Of a stretch of DNA of 64,000 bases, positions 56,449 through 64,000 are shown in pieces. Positions within the stretch are counted from its first letter, which is position 1. The number at the start of each line of letters is the position of its first letter. The stretch is taken from contig NZ_CP150145.1 of assembly GCF_037963835.1 (NCBI RefSeq), positions 558,001 to 622,000 of the forward strand. Direction: 5' to 3'. A program made the position numbers and the translations under genes. The notes under the pieces were generated by a model. It did not search any database and was not told the origin of the DNA. It saw only the letters and a program-made list of their open reading frames with translations. This DNA is from Paenibacillus sp. FSL H8-0332. Lineage in GTDB: Bacteria; Bacillota; Bacilli; Paenibacillales; Paenibacillaceae.

Positions 56449-57201
56449 CTATTTCTTGCCAAGCTGGGCGGCGAAATACGCCTTAAGCTCTGCCAGCTTC
56501 CGGGGGTCCGCCAGGGCATCCTCCGCAGGGAAGTAATGCTCGGCGACCAGCTCCCAGGTGGGGACGATTTTCTGGCCGGTCATCGCTTTGATAGCGATCT
56601 TAACCGTCTTGCGCTCCCTGGCGTTCGAGAAGGTATCGACATAATGCTGCGACCGCTCGAAGTCCAGCTCGCTGAAGACTGCGCGGAAGATCTCAGCCGT
56701 CATCTTGGCATCGTCCAGCGCGCGGTGGGCGGAGCCGGAAGGCTCCAGGCCGAAGAGGGCCATAGCCCCTTCAACGCTGATGTCGTTACTGAGGCTGCGG
56801 GCGCGCAGGACGCCCTTGAGCAGATCGAAGTAGGTGGCTTCCATCCAGTAGGCATCATCCATCTTGTGCATCCGCACATCCTGGATAATCCGCTTCATAT
56901 CCTCACCGCCCCAGGTGAAGAGCAGCACACCGTCAGCGCTCTGGTCAAGCCACGCTCTGAAGGCGGTAATGACCTTCGGGAACCGGCTGGCGACGTCGAT
57001 ATCCTCCTGGGGGATGCCGGTTTTTTTCTTGATGAATGAATTCAAGGTGGAGAAGTATATGGGTCTGATTAAGGCTGAGAATTCATCCTTAACCTGCAAT
57101 GAAGCGTCTAACCGGACCGCTCCGATCTCAATGACCTCCATGGGATGCTCACTGGCAAATTTGCGGCCGTTGAATTCGATGTCCAGAATAATATAATCCA
57201 C
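56449..57201 (-). CDS. DEDDh-family 3'-5' exonuclease
   Basis: 250-aa exonuclease of the DnaQ/KapD-like group. Exo I motif YIILDIEFNG (Asp and Glu), Exo II region VLLFTWGGEDMKRI, Exo III HRALDDAKMTAEIF with the catalytic His. It removes nucleotides from a DNA or RNA 3' end. The start GTG at 57201 has GGAGG 8 nt before it; the open frame to 57312 has no site and would add an unlikely N-terminus. The C-terminal 70 residues are extra to the exonuclease core. Monocistronic, divergent from the DUF4132 operon. Confidence 0.85.
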   Translation of the reverse strand: MDYIILDIEFNGRKFASEHPMEVIEIGAVRLDASLQVKDEFSALIRPIYFSTLNSFIKKKTGIPQEDIDVASRFPKVITAFRAWLDQSADGVLLFTWGGEDMKRIIQDVRMHKMDDAYWMEATYFDLLKGVLRARSLSNDISVEGAMALFGLEPSGSAHRALDDAKMTAEIFRAVFSELDFERSQHYVDTFSNARERKTVKIAIKAMTGQKIVPTWELVAEHYFPAEDALADPRKLAELKAYFAAQLGKK

Positions 57202-57412
57202 AGGTAATGCCTCCGTTTCAGTGACTGGCGCCAAGATTGCTCGGAAATGCGCCGACCCTTCTATTTTAGCAAAAAAAGAGCTGTACAGATACCGGATGTC
57301 CTGTATCCGCACAAATTTGAATTTTCAGCCGGGAGCGGGTTGGTTTCTGCGAAAATGGGTAATGAACTAGATCATCTGTCGAATAGAGCTATTGAGGTAA
57401 GGAGGGAAGGCC

Positions 57413-57832
57413 ATGAAGCTGTATGTAACCGTCAAAAGCCTGGGCAAACGCAGGCCGGTGCTTGAGCGGAGGGAGCTGCTGCTTGCTGATCGTCCGCAGA
57501 CGCTTCGCGAGCTGATCTCGGAGATTGTAGCCGGGCAGGTGCAGGCGATGCTGGAGCGGCAGGAGCGGGGAGATCTGATCCCTTACCTGACCGCAAATGA
57601 AATTGTGGAGCAGGGTGATAACGGCAAGGTCGGGTTCGGCACGGTGTACGGCGAGACGAAGCCTGAGGTAGAGCAGGCTACGGCTGCGGAACTGCTTGCT
57701 TTTGAAGACGGATTGTACAAGGTGTTCGTACAGGAAGAGGAATGCTCCGCGCTGGATGAGCCGCTGAGGCTCGAAGAGGGCGATGAGCTGACGCTGATCC
57801 GGTTCACGATGCTGGCAGGAAGACTATGGTGA
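57413..57832 (+). CDS. Unknown 139-aa protein, partner of DUF4132-type gene
   Basis: I do not recognise this protein. It begins MKLYVTVKSLGKRRPVLERR, has a helix near residues 28-50 (LRELISEIVAGQVQAMLERQ), a Gly-rich GKVGFGTVYGETK, and ends with a beta-like EEGDELTLIRFTMLAGRLW. No signal peptide and no membrane segment, so it is cytoplasmic. A ribosome site GGAGGGAAGG precedes the ATG. It lies 13 nt before the 1661-aa DUF5724/DUF4132 gene, so the two proteins are probably made together and may interact. Confidence 0.75.
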   Translation: MKLYVTVKSLGKRRPVLERRELLLADRPQTLRELISEIVAGQVQAMLERQERGDLIPYLTANEIVEQGDNGKVGFGTVYGETKPEVEQATAAELLAFEDGLYKVFVQEEECSALDEPLRLEEGDELTLIRFTMLAGRLW

Positions 57833-57845
57833 GGGAGATGACAGG

Positions 57846-60800
57846 ATGAAAATCGGAAATGCAGAGTGGGAGACTCAGTGGTATGCGGATGTTGAGAACA
57901 AAGCCAAGGGGCTGAGGGGGGAAGGCGCGGAACTGGCAGGTCTGCTCGCGGAGTTCAGCAAGAACCGCTACCTTCATGAAGGGGAGGATTCGCTGGACCG
58001 CTTCCTTGTTATCATGGATGATCGCGCTGCGGCGGCTCAGGCTGACTTTACCGGATACTGGGCGCCGCTGATTGGGGTCATGCAGCAGCTGTACAGCACA
58101 CATACCGTTGAGCTTGCCCGTTACATAGTTAAACATGCAGTGGAGTACCCTTATTCCATAGGGTATCTGCGCCGGCCGTTCCGGACCCGGGAGGTTCAGC
58201 CGCACCGGCTGCAGATTCTCCGCAAAATCAATGCCCTGATCTATATGGAGCTGATTGAATTCTCGTTGCCGGAGTATCTGAAGGGGGATTATGAAAAGGA
58301 TTACAATATCTCTTACCGCGTAGATGTTGCCGTTCCCGATGTAGTCGCCTATGAGCTGAACCGCAGCGGCAGCGGAATGGAGGATCTGCTTAAGGAGGCG
58401 GTATATGGGGACAATCAGGGGGCAATGCTCAGCCGCAATATGATAAAAGGTACATTCCTCAGCCATAACCAGGCTGCTGTTCAGATGATGGGCGAGCTGC
58501 TGCTCGCTGCCCGGCTGCAGGAGGGACTGCGGCAGTCCATTATGGAGACGATGGATGAGGGGACGATAGAGAACAACCTTCATATGCTGAAGGTCATTCT
58601 GGAGAATGATCTCGTGCGCTACAGCTCGGTGGTGCGGGCCCTGGGCGTATGGACCGGGATGGGCCTGGAAGCCCAGAACCAGCGGGTGGCGAAGCAGTTG
58701 ATTGAAGGAGCCTATCAGGTGCTGACGGATGAAGCGCTGCGGGCTGAGTGGCTGACCAGTGAGAATGCCAACCATGTCTACCTGAGCTTGTGGGGGACGG
58801 CTGTCTATGAGGAGAATGAACTGATCAGCAAAGTGGATGTCCTGATGGAACAGGGCCAGTCCTACCAGAAGATCGTAGCCCAGTATGTACTCTCCGGCAG
58901 CCAGAACCGGGAGGTGCGCCTGAGCAGCGCCCGGAAGTATCTGACAGAGCAAGAGCCGGAGCTGCTGTACTGGATTCTGACGAACTACAATTATGAGTAT
59001 AACCGGATGTGGAGAGGACCGAAGGATAAGGGGCCGAGAATCGAGGTCGTAGCGAGCCCGCAGCTTGAGGATAAAAGCGAGCGGCAGCGCGACTTCAGTC
59101 TGCTGATGGGCATCTTCCTGAACCCGGACAGCCGGGAGCTGACCGGCACCTCCAAGGTGCTGGATTTCCTGCAGGTCAGCTATACCCGTGATCTGCCGGT
59201 CCAAAAGATGCTCTATCTGATCTCCTATGATATGGACCCGGCCTGGGTGAATAAATTGCTGGCACTGAAGGACAAGCTCAGCACGGATATACGTGGGGAG
59301 CTGTTGAATTACTTCGTGCAGCATACGGAGGATACCGTGCAGCGCGAATTCATTTTCGCGAGTCTCTCCGACAAGAGCATAAAGAACCGGGAGCTGGCGC
59401 TGGACCTGGCGCAGGGGCTGACCCTGGCGGAGGATGAGCTGCTGATGGCCGAAGGGCTGCTGAAGCTCAAGACCGGTACGCTGCGGCAGAGCGTAACCCG
59501 GATGCTGCTGAATCAGCCGGATGAAGCGCTGAAGGACTCCGTCCGCAGACTGGTGCAGGGCAAGAATGCCCTGCAGCGTCAGGCGGGACTGGAGATTATG
59601 ACCGTGCTGTTCCAGGATGAGGAGCGTCAGGTGCTCTTTGAAGCGGTACGTCCGCTGGCGGAGGGGCTGGATAAGCCTTCCGACCAGGAGCGCGAGCTGA
59701 TTGGGAGGCTGAGCCAGAAGAATGAGTATACCAAGGTGAACGGCTTCGGCTTGTTCGATCCGCAGCAGACGGAGGAGTGGCTGACTCAGGGGCCGGTACT
59801 TGACGGATTTGCCTGGGATCAGGTGTTCAAGCTGTCCTTGGAGCAGATCAAGACATTCCTTAAGGGACTGGACGACATGATTCACAAGCACCGCGATGTG
59901 GAGTATGAGGTCGAATACTACAGCGGATACAAGGATACGCTGCTGATCGGCACTAATCTCAGACCGCTGCAAGGGTACTTAATTAATGATGAGGAGAGCG
60001 GCAAATCCGCTCTTGAGCAGTACCCGCTGCATGAAGTATGGACTGAATACTGGGAGAAGAGCGGCTGGAGCGCCCGGGATCTGATAGAGCTGAACTTCTA
60101 TACCAGCCTGGATGAGCTGGATGAGACCCTGGATAACTATGACGGTTACGATACCTTAGGGATCGATGATCAGGAACTCAGCAAGCAGAAGCTGTTGTCC
60201 GGCTGGCGCAAGGCATTCGCGGCAGAGATCTACCCGCTGGAGCAGACCCTAGCTGTGGTGAAGCTGGTGGAGAAGCTGAAGTACAGATGGCAGGTAGAGG
60301 CGCTGGTGGATGCGTTCCGCGCGGACCACAAGAGCCCGGAGGGCTTCCGTCTTGCCGATGGTGCGGTGAATGCGCTGATGGCTGGATTCCCGGAGGAGAA
60401 GCTCGCGGCGGATTGGCCTTTCCTGTCTGTGCTGGCTGATCCGTGGGTTGATATGGTGCAGAAGCTATGGGACGGAACAGAGGAGTTCAAGGAGATGTTC
60501 CGTACCTGCTACAGGTTCGAGAGAATCAGCGGAGACGGAGAACGGTCCAGCATCATCGGGCTGAAGCACTATGTCCAGGCCCTTACGGATGGAATCATCG
60601 GCGAAGACACGCTGCTTAAGGAGCTGCTGCTGAGTACGGATGCACGCAACCATATGAGCTGGATCAGCTCACGCAGATACGATTGGATCGAAGATAGTCC
60701 GCAGATGGTTGCACTGCGTGCACGGATCATCGACCGTCTGCTGGCGATTGAGCTGGGGCGCGGCGATCTGCCGACTGAGGTGACCGGCATGACGATGGGG

Positions 60801-62831
60801 CTGCAGCGGATTGAGGGGCTGGACTACTGTATCCGCATCCTGTCCGGGCTGAACAAGGATACCTTCATACGCGGATATGTGTACGGTTACGGCAACAATA
60901 TTACGAAGAAGGAATCCTTCAGCCATCTGCTTAAGGTATGTTATCCGCGCGAGGGCGACAATGCGGAGCGGCTGAAGACCTTGCTGCAGGAATACAAGTT
61001 ATCCGATCAAAAGCTGCTGGAAGCCGCCATGTACGCCCCGCAGTGGATCGAGATTATTGCCGAGTACCTGGGCTGGGAAGGGCTGCGCAGTGCTGCCTGG
61101 TACTTCCATGCCCACATTAACGAGAGCTTCTCGGCCGAAAAAGAGACGGTGGTGGCGCATTACTCGCCGATCACGCCGCAGGAGTTCAACGACGGCGCCT
61201 TCGATGTGAACTGGTTCCAGTCCGCCTACAAGGAGCTTGGACAAGAGCGGTTCGAGTTGCTCTATGACTGTGCCAAATATATCTCCGCCGGTGCGAACCA
61301 CCGCCGTTCCCAACTGTTCGCCGATGCCACGCTCGGCAAGCTGAACCTGGAAGAGATGAAGCAGTCTGTAGAGCAGAAGCGGGGCAAGGATCATCTGCTC
61401 AGCTATAGTCTGATTCCGCTGGGAGCAGACCGCGAACAGGATATCCGTGTGCGTTATGAGTTCATCCAGCGCTTCCTGGCGGAGAGTAAGAAGTTCGGCG
61501 CACAGCGCCGCGCCAGCGAAGGACAGGCCGCACAGATTGCCCTGGGCAACCTGGCGCGCAATGCCGGATATGCCGATGTCACCCGCCTGATCTGGGATAT
61601 GGAGGCACGCAAGCTGGACGATTATGCTGCGTACTTCGAGCCTTATGAGCTGGACGAAGAGACCTTCGTCTCGCTTAGTATCAATGAAGAAGGGCAAAGT
61701 GATTATGTAGTCACCAGCAAAGGGAAGGCGCTGAAGTCGGTGCCGGCACGCTTCAAGAAGCATGAGTGGATCGAAGCGCTGAAGGAGGCCAAGTGCGAGC
61801 TAACCGGGCAGTTCCGGCGTGCCCGGGCCGAGCTGGAGCGGTCGATGGAGTCCGGCAGCGGCTTCACACCGGCAGAGATTGCCGGGCTGAGCCGGAATCC
61901 GGTGCTGGCTCCGCTGATTAGCAAGCTGGTGCTGATGAGCGGCGACGAGCTGGGGTATTACGATGCGGATCAGGGGGCACTGGTCAGTCCTGCGGGCGAA
62001 TCCACGGCACTGAGCGGGGAGGCTGCGCTGCGGATTGCCCATCCGCTGGACCTATACCGCAGCGGACAATGGAGCCTGTATCAGAAGGATCTGTTCGACC
62101 GTCAGCTCCGCCAGCCGTTCAAGCAGGTCTTCCGCGAGTTGTATCTGCCAAATGAGGATGAGCTGGCCCAGGGCGTGCTGTCCCGCCGTTATGCAGGCCA
62201 TCAGGTACAGCCGAGCAAGACGGTCGCCCTTCTGAAAGGGCGGCAGTGGACGGTCAGCTATGAGGAAGGGCTGCAGAAGGTGTTCTATGCCGAGAACCTG
62301 ATCGTCCGGCTCTATGCCATGGCGGATTGGTTCTCGCCAGCGGATACGGAAGCGCCGACACTGGAGACAGTGCAGTTCTTCGACCGGAAGACCTACAAGG
62401 GCGTGCCGCTGGATCAGGTGCCGCCCGTGCTATTCTCAGAGGTTATGCGGGATGTGGATCTCGTCGTCAGCGTAGCCCATGTCGGCGGCGTCGATCCGGA
62501 AGCGAGCCTGACGACTGTAGAGATGCGCCGGGTGATCGTCAGTGAGTCGCTGCGGCTGCTGAAGATTGAGAATGTGCGGCTGGACGGCAATTATGCGCGG
62601 ATTGAAGGTACGCTGGGCGAGTATGCCGTGCATCTGGGCAGCGGCCAGGCGTACAAGCAGGCCGCGGGCGCCCTGTCCATTATTCCGGTGCATTCGCAGC
62701 ACCGGGGGCGGCTGTTCTTGCCTTTCCTGGACGAGGACCCGCGCACAGCGGAGGTACTCTCCAAGGTCGTGCTGCTCGCTGATGACACGAAGATCAAAGA
62801 CCCGCAGATTCTGGCACAGCTGAGTCGCTGA
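57846..62831 (+). CDS. Giant DUF5724/DUF4132-domain protein
   Basis: 1661-aa soluble protein. The first ~1350 residues are helical with HEAT-like repeats and match what I know as DUF5724; the part from about residue 1290 (FKKHEWIEALKEAKCELTGQ ... LAPLISKLVLM ... IAHPLDLYRSGQWSLYQKDL ... LKGRQWTVSYEEGLQK) fits DUF4132, a domain of MolR/YehI. No enzyme motif is clear to me. In Proteobacteria such genes sit by MoxR-ATPase, VWA and SWIM genes; none adjoin here, only the 139-aa gene upstream. GGGAG before the ATG; a strong terminator follows at 62911. Confidence 0.82.
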   Translation: MKIGNAEWETQWYADVENKAKGLRGEGAELAGLLAEFSKNRYLHEGEDSLDRFLVIMDDRAAAAQADFTGYWAPLIGVMQQLYSTHTVELARYIVKHAVEYPYSIGYLRRPFRTREVQPHRLQILRKINALIYMELIEFSLPEYLKGDYEKDYNISYRVDVAVPDVVAYELNRSGSGMEDLLKEAVYGDNQGAMLSRNMIKGTFLSHNQAAVQMMGELLLAARLQEGLRQSIMETMDEGTIENNLHMLKVILENDLVRYSSVVRALGVWTGMGLEAQNQRVAKQLIEGAYQVLTDEALRAEWLTSENANHVYLSLWGTAVYEENELISKVDVLMEQGQSYQKIVAQYVLSGSQNREVRLSSARKYLTEQEPELLYWILTNYNYEYNRMWRGPKDKGPRIEVVASPQLEDKSERQRDFSLLMGIFLNPDSRELTGTSKVLDFLQVSYTRDLPVQKMLYLISYDMDPAWVNKLLALKDKLSTDIRGELLNYFVQHTEDTVQREFIFASLSDKSIKNRELALDLAQGLTLAEDELLMAEGLLKLKTGTLRQSVTRMLLNQPDEALKDSVRRLVQGKNALQRQAGLEIMTVLFQDEERQVLFEAVRPLAEGLDKPSDQERELIGRLSQKNEYTKVNGFGLFDPQQTEEWLTQGPVLDGFAWDQVFKLSLEQIKTFLKGLDDMIHKHRDVEYEVEYYSGYKDTLLIGTNLRPLQGYLINDEESGKSALEQYPLHEVWTEYWEKSGWSARDLIELNFYTSLDELDETLDNYDGYDTLGIDDQELSKQKLLSGWRKAFAAEIYPLEQTLAVVKLVEKLKYRWQVEALVDAFRADHKSPEGFRLADGAVNALMAGFPEEKLAADWPFLSVLADPWVDMVQKLWDGTEEFKEMFRTCYRFERISGDGERSSIIGLKHYVQALTDGIIGEDTLLKELLLSTDARNHMSWISSRRYDWIEDSPQMVALRARIIDRLLAIELGRGDLPTEVTGMTMGLQRIEGLDYCIRILSGLNKDTFIRGYVYGYGNNITKKESFSHLLKVCYPREGDNAERLKTLLQEYKLSDQKLLEAAMYAPQWIEIIAEYLGWEGLRSAAWYFHAHINESFSAEKETVVAHYSPITPQEFNDGAFDVNWFQSAYKELGQERFELLYDCAKYISAGANHRRSQLFADATLGKLNLEEMKQSVEQKRGKDHLLSYSLIPLGADREQDIRVRYEFIQRFLAESKKFGAQRRASEGQAAQIALGNLARNAGYADVTRLIWDMEARKLDDYAAYFEPYELDEETFVSLSINEEGQSDYVVTSKGKALKSVPARFKKHEWIEALKEAKCELTGQFRRARAELERSMESGSGFTPAEIAGLSRNPVLAPLISKLVLMSGDELGYYDADQGALVSPAGESTALSGEAALRIAHPLDLYRSGQWSLYQKDLFDRQLRQPFKQVFRELYLPNEDELAQGVLSRRYAGHQVQPSKTVALLKGRQWTVSYEEGLQKVFYAENLIVRLYAMADWFSPADTEAPTLETVQFFDRKTYKGVPLDQVPPVLFSEVMRDVDLVVSVAHVGGVDPEASLTTVEMRRVIVSESLRLLKIENVRLDGNYARIEGTLGEYAVHLGSGQAYKQAAGALSIIPVHSQHRGRLFLPFLDEDPRTAEVLSKVVLLADDTKIKDPQILAQLSR

Positions 62832-62910
62832 GTCGCTGGGCAGATGAGATGCTGAGCTGCTGGGCAGTAAGGGTTAAGGGCTAAGCGTCTGCTTAGCTAG
62901 GGGATATATG

Positions 62911-62947
62911 GCACCGGCGCTGGAACTTGAGCGCCGGTGTTTTTTTA
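62911..62947 (+). terminator. Intrinsic terminator after DUF4132 gene
   Basis: GCACCGGCGC / GCGCCGGTGT followed by seven T. Confidence 0.92.
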
Positions 62948-63335
62948 TAGTTGGTTAGGAGACTCAGATTTTTCGTGGGCCGAATGTAATCAAAAAACCG
63001 AATACAATGGGTGCCGCTGCGCGGAGGGAAGGGCCCCATGCATCACAGCCAGTAACATTTTAAGAGGAATCCTGCAAAAATTGCAACAATACTCCCCCAA
63101 AGAAGCGGTCTATGCTGAAATCCTGAAAGATGTGCAACAAAGCTGCTCCTTACAAGTGGTTGGTGAGAGAGGCGCCAGTATCCTTCACCCGTTAGAGTAA
63201 TTTTGTTTATTTACATATGGCTTAAAGATAAGTATATCGATCATTGTGATAAAAACACCTTACATTATGATCCAAATATATTACTGTGTGCGCAGGGGGA
63301 TTCTCATGATTTTACTACGCTTAGGAGGCTAAATT
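62948..63335. other. Intergenic stretch without supported gene
   Basis: The interval holds a possible decayed coding frame (62937-63200) that starts inside the terminator and lacks a ribosome site, and an AT-rich part before the DUF4177 gene. GGGCCGAATGTAATC followed by a GGGTGCCGCTGCGCGGAGG block near 62977-63027 looks like repeat remnant, but I see only one copy. Confidence 0.5.
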
Positions 63336-63533
63336 ATGTTCGAATACAAATTTGTGCGGATTGAAAAGAAGAATACTGGATTTCTTCAAGGGCCAACGGA
63401 GAACTATCAGGAGATTATACATACTCATGCAGCGGAGGGATGGCGGTTCGTTCAGTTTGTTATCATGCCCAGCGCACAGGCTGTGGGTTTCCCGGAATAT
63501 TATGATTTGATTTTTGAAAAGAAAGCGGATTAG
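63336..63533 (+). CDS. DUF4177 small protein
   Basis: 65-aa protein MFEYKFVRIEKKNTGFLQGP...; the pattern YEYKFV ... EIIHTHAAEGWRFVQF ... DLIFEKK is that of DUF4177, a short beta-alpha-beta domain of unknown function common in Firmicutes. AGGAGG lies 8 nt before the ATG. Single gene followed by a terminator. Confidence 0.85.
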   Translation: MFEYKFVRIEKKNTGFLQGPTENYQEIIHTHAAEGWRFVQFVIMPSAQAVGFPEYYDLIFEKKAD

Positions 63534-63576
63534 TCTTCCTCAAAGGATCAAATTCAAATATGTTTTGGCTTGTCCT

Positions 63577-63622
63577 GAGCTGTCCTAAATGCCTGAAATT
63601 GGCTTGGGATAGCTCTTTTTTT
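63577..63622 (+). terminator. Intrinsic terminator after DUF4177 gene
   Basis: GAGCTGTCC / GGGATAGCTC stem with a large loop, followed by seven T. Confidence 0.7.
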
Positions 63623-63684
63623 GTAGGAACAAGATGACAGGAATATTTTCGCATATGCGCATTTTTTCACTAAGATTCCTGGGC

Positions 63685-63690
63685 TATAAT
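63685..63690 (+). promoter_or_regulatory. Possible -10 element of the right-edge gene
   Basis: TATAAT 86 nt before the ATG of the partial gene; a weak -35 (TTTTTC) lies 16 nt upstream. Confidence 0.35.
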
Positions 63691-63775
63691 GCTATGTTTG
63701 TAGAATGAAAGGGTGTAAAAGCAGGGATACAGTCAGGCTATGGCGAATTTTGGAGGGGAAAGCGAGGAATAAGCA

Positions 63776-64000
63776 ATGAAGAACAGGCTCCGCCAAAATC
63801 TGCAGTCTTTGCAAGACGCATACGCCTCCTTATGCGGATTGACAATTATTATTACCGATCAAGCGGACAAACGGATAACAGAACCCTCCGGCTTAACCGA
63901 GATGGCATCTCTGTTGTTCGGTTCTCCTTGTGCAACCGCTGAACATGCAATTGCGAACCTGCTGGAAAAGGTCAGGAATGTATCGAAAACTATTGTCTAT
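63776..64000 (+). CDS. Partial sensory protein (PocR-like N-terminus)
   Basis: 75 codons up to the right edge: MKNRLRQNLQSLQDAYASLC, then GLTIIITDQADKRITEPSGL and a Cys in GSPCATAEHAI. The pattern LQDAYASLCGLTIIITD...G..IT.PSG is what I recall for PocR-type ligand domains of AraC regulators and sensor kinases. The effector part is outside the window, so regulator or kinase cannot be decided. GCGAGGAA lies before the ATG. Confidence 0.55.
   Translation, partial: MKNRLRQNLQSLQDAYASLCGLTIIITDQADKRITEPSGLTEMASLLFGSPCATAEHAIANLLEKVRNVSKTIVY

Noticed and set aside
57804..59972. 722-aa open frame on the minus strand
   Set aside because: Antisense to the DUF4132 gene; Leu/Gln/His-rich composition typical of a shadow frame.
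62937..63200. 87-aa open frame after the DUF4132 terminator
   Set aside because: Begins inside the terminator T-run and has no ribosome site; at best a decayed remnant.

Overview
The window is a chromosomal segment of a Paenibacillus-type Firmicute (Bacillales). The 16S gene looks like Paenibacillus, GC is moderate (about 50-55 %), Shine-Dalgarno sites are strong AGGAGG, and there is a long tRNA array behind 5S, a PerR box, cre-like sites and a paeninodin-like lasso peptide cluster. All coordinates and motif readings were made by eye. Family names come from recognised motifs, not from database searches.

Layout. 1-9.0 kb: one half of a heterodimeric ABC exporter (its partner runs off the left edge), an amino-acid permease, a DUF4003 protein, a GH94-type phosphorylase with an aldo/keto reductase, and an SDR oxidoreductase. 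9.2-12.5 kb: a MacB/LolCDE-type ATPase plus a large FtsX permease. 13.1-19.0 kb: a complete five-gene oligopeptide/dipeptide ABC importer with a 32-bp perfect palindrome after the binding-protein gene. 19.1-22.7 kb: a PIG-V-like membrane glycosyltransferase, a YgjP-type metallopeptidase and two GNAT acetyltransferases.

22.97-30.2 kb: a class II lasso peptide cluster in the order cyclase, precursor, HPr-kinase-like kinase, RRE (B1), protease (B2), ABC exporter, with a convergent nucleotidyltransferase. The 41-aa precursor (24927-25052) has the YxxPxL...T leader and a core beginning AGPGVSIAD and ending in Ser. This predicts an Ala1-Asp9 macrolactam and phosphorylation of the C-terminal Ser, as in paeninodin.

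30.4-37.0 kb: housekeeping and small genes (DUF554, a quinone-oxidoreductase-like MDR, HEAT repeat, SMI1/KNR4-like, acyl-CoA synthetase, GNAT, a secreted stalk-domain protein, DUF4023). 37.2-43.85 kb: an rRNA operon (16S-23S-5S) followed by 13 tRNA genes (Asn, Ser, Glu, Val, fMet, Asp, Gln, Lys, Leu, Gly, Arg, Pro, Gly). Two of the tRNA spacers share a foldable element.

44.0-57.2 kb: a WYL regulator; a TPR-like receptor gene overlapping a Phr-like signal-peptide gene (candidate RRNPP/arbitrium-like quorum-sensing pair); katA under a perfect PerR box; an alpha-glucan phosphorylase with two cre/LacI-like operators; ribokinase; aroD; an OmpR-type two-component system with two PepSY proteins (like ykoGHI); a TipA-like MerR regulator and a DEDD exonuclease. 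57.4-62.8 kb: a 139-aa unknown protein and a 1661-aa DUF5724/DUF4132-type protein. The right edge has a DUF4177 protein and the start of a possible PocR-type sensory protein.

Across the window there is also a dispersed structured repeat in two opposite copies (28760-28924 minus, 50826-51042 plus). Its stems are kept by compensatory changes, making it one of the better candidates for an undescribed element here.
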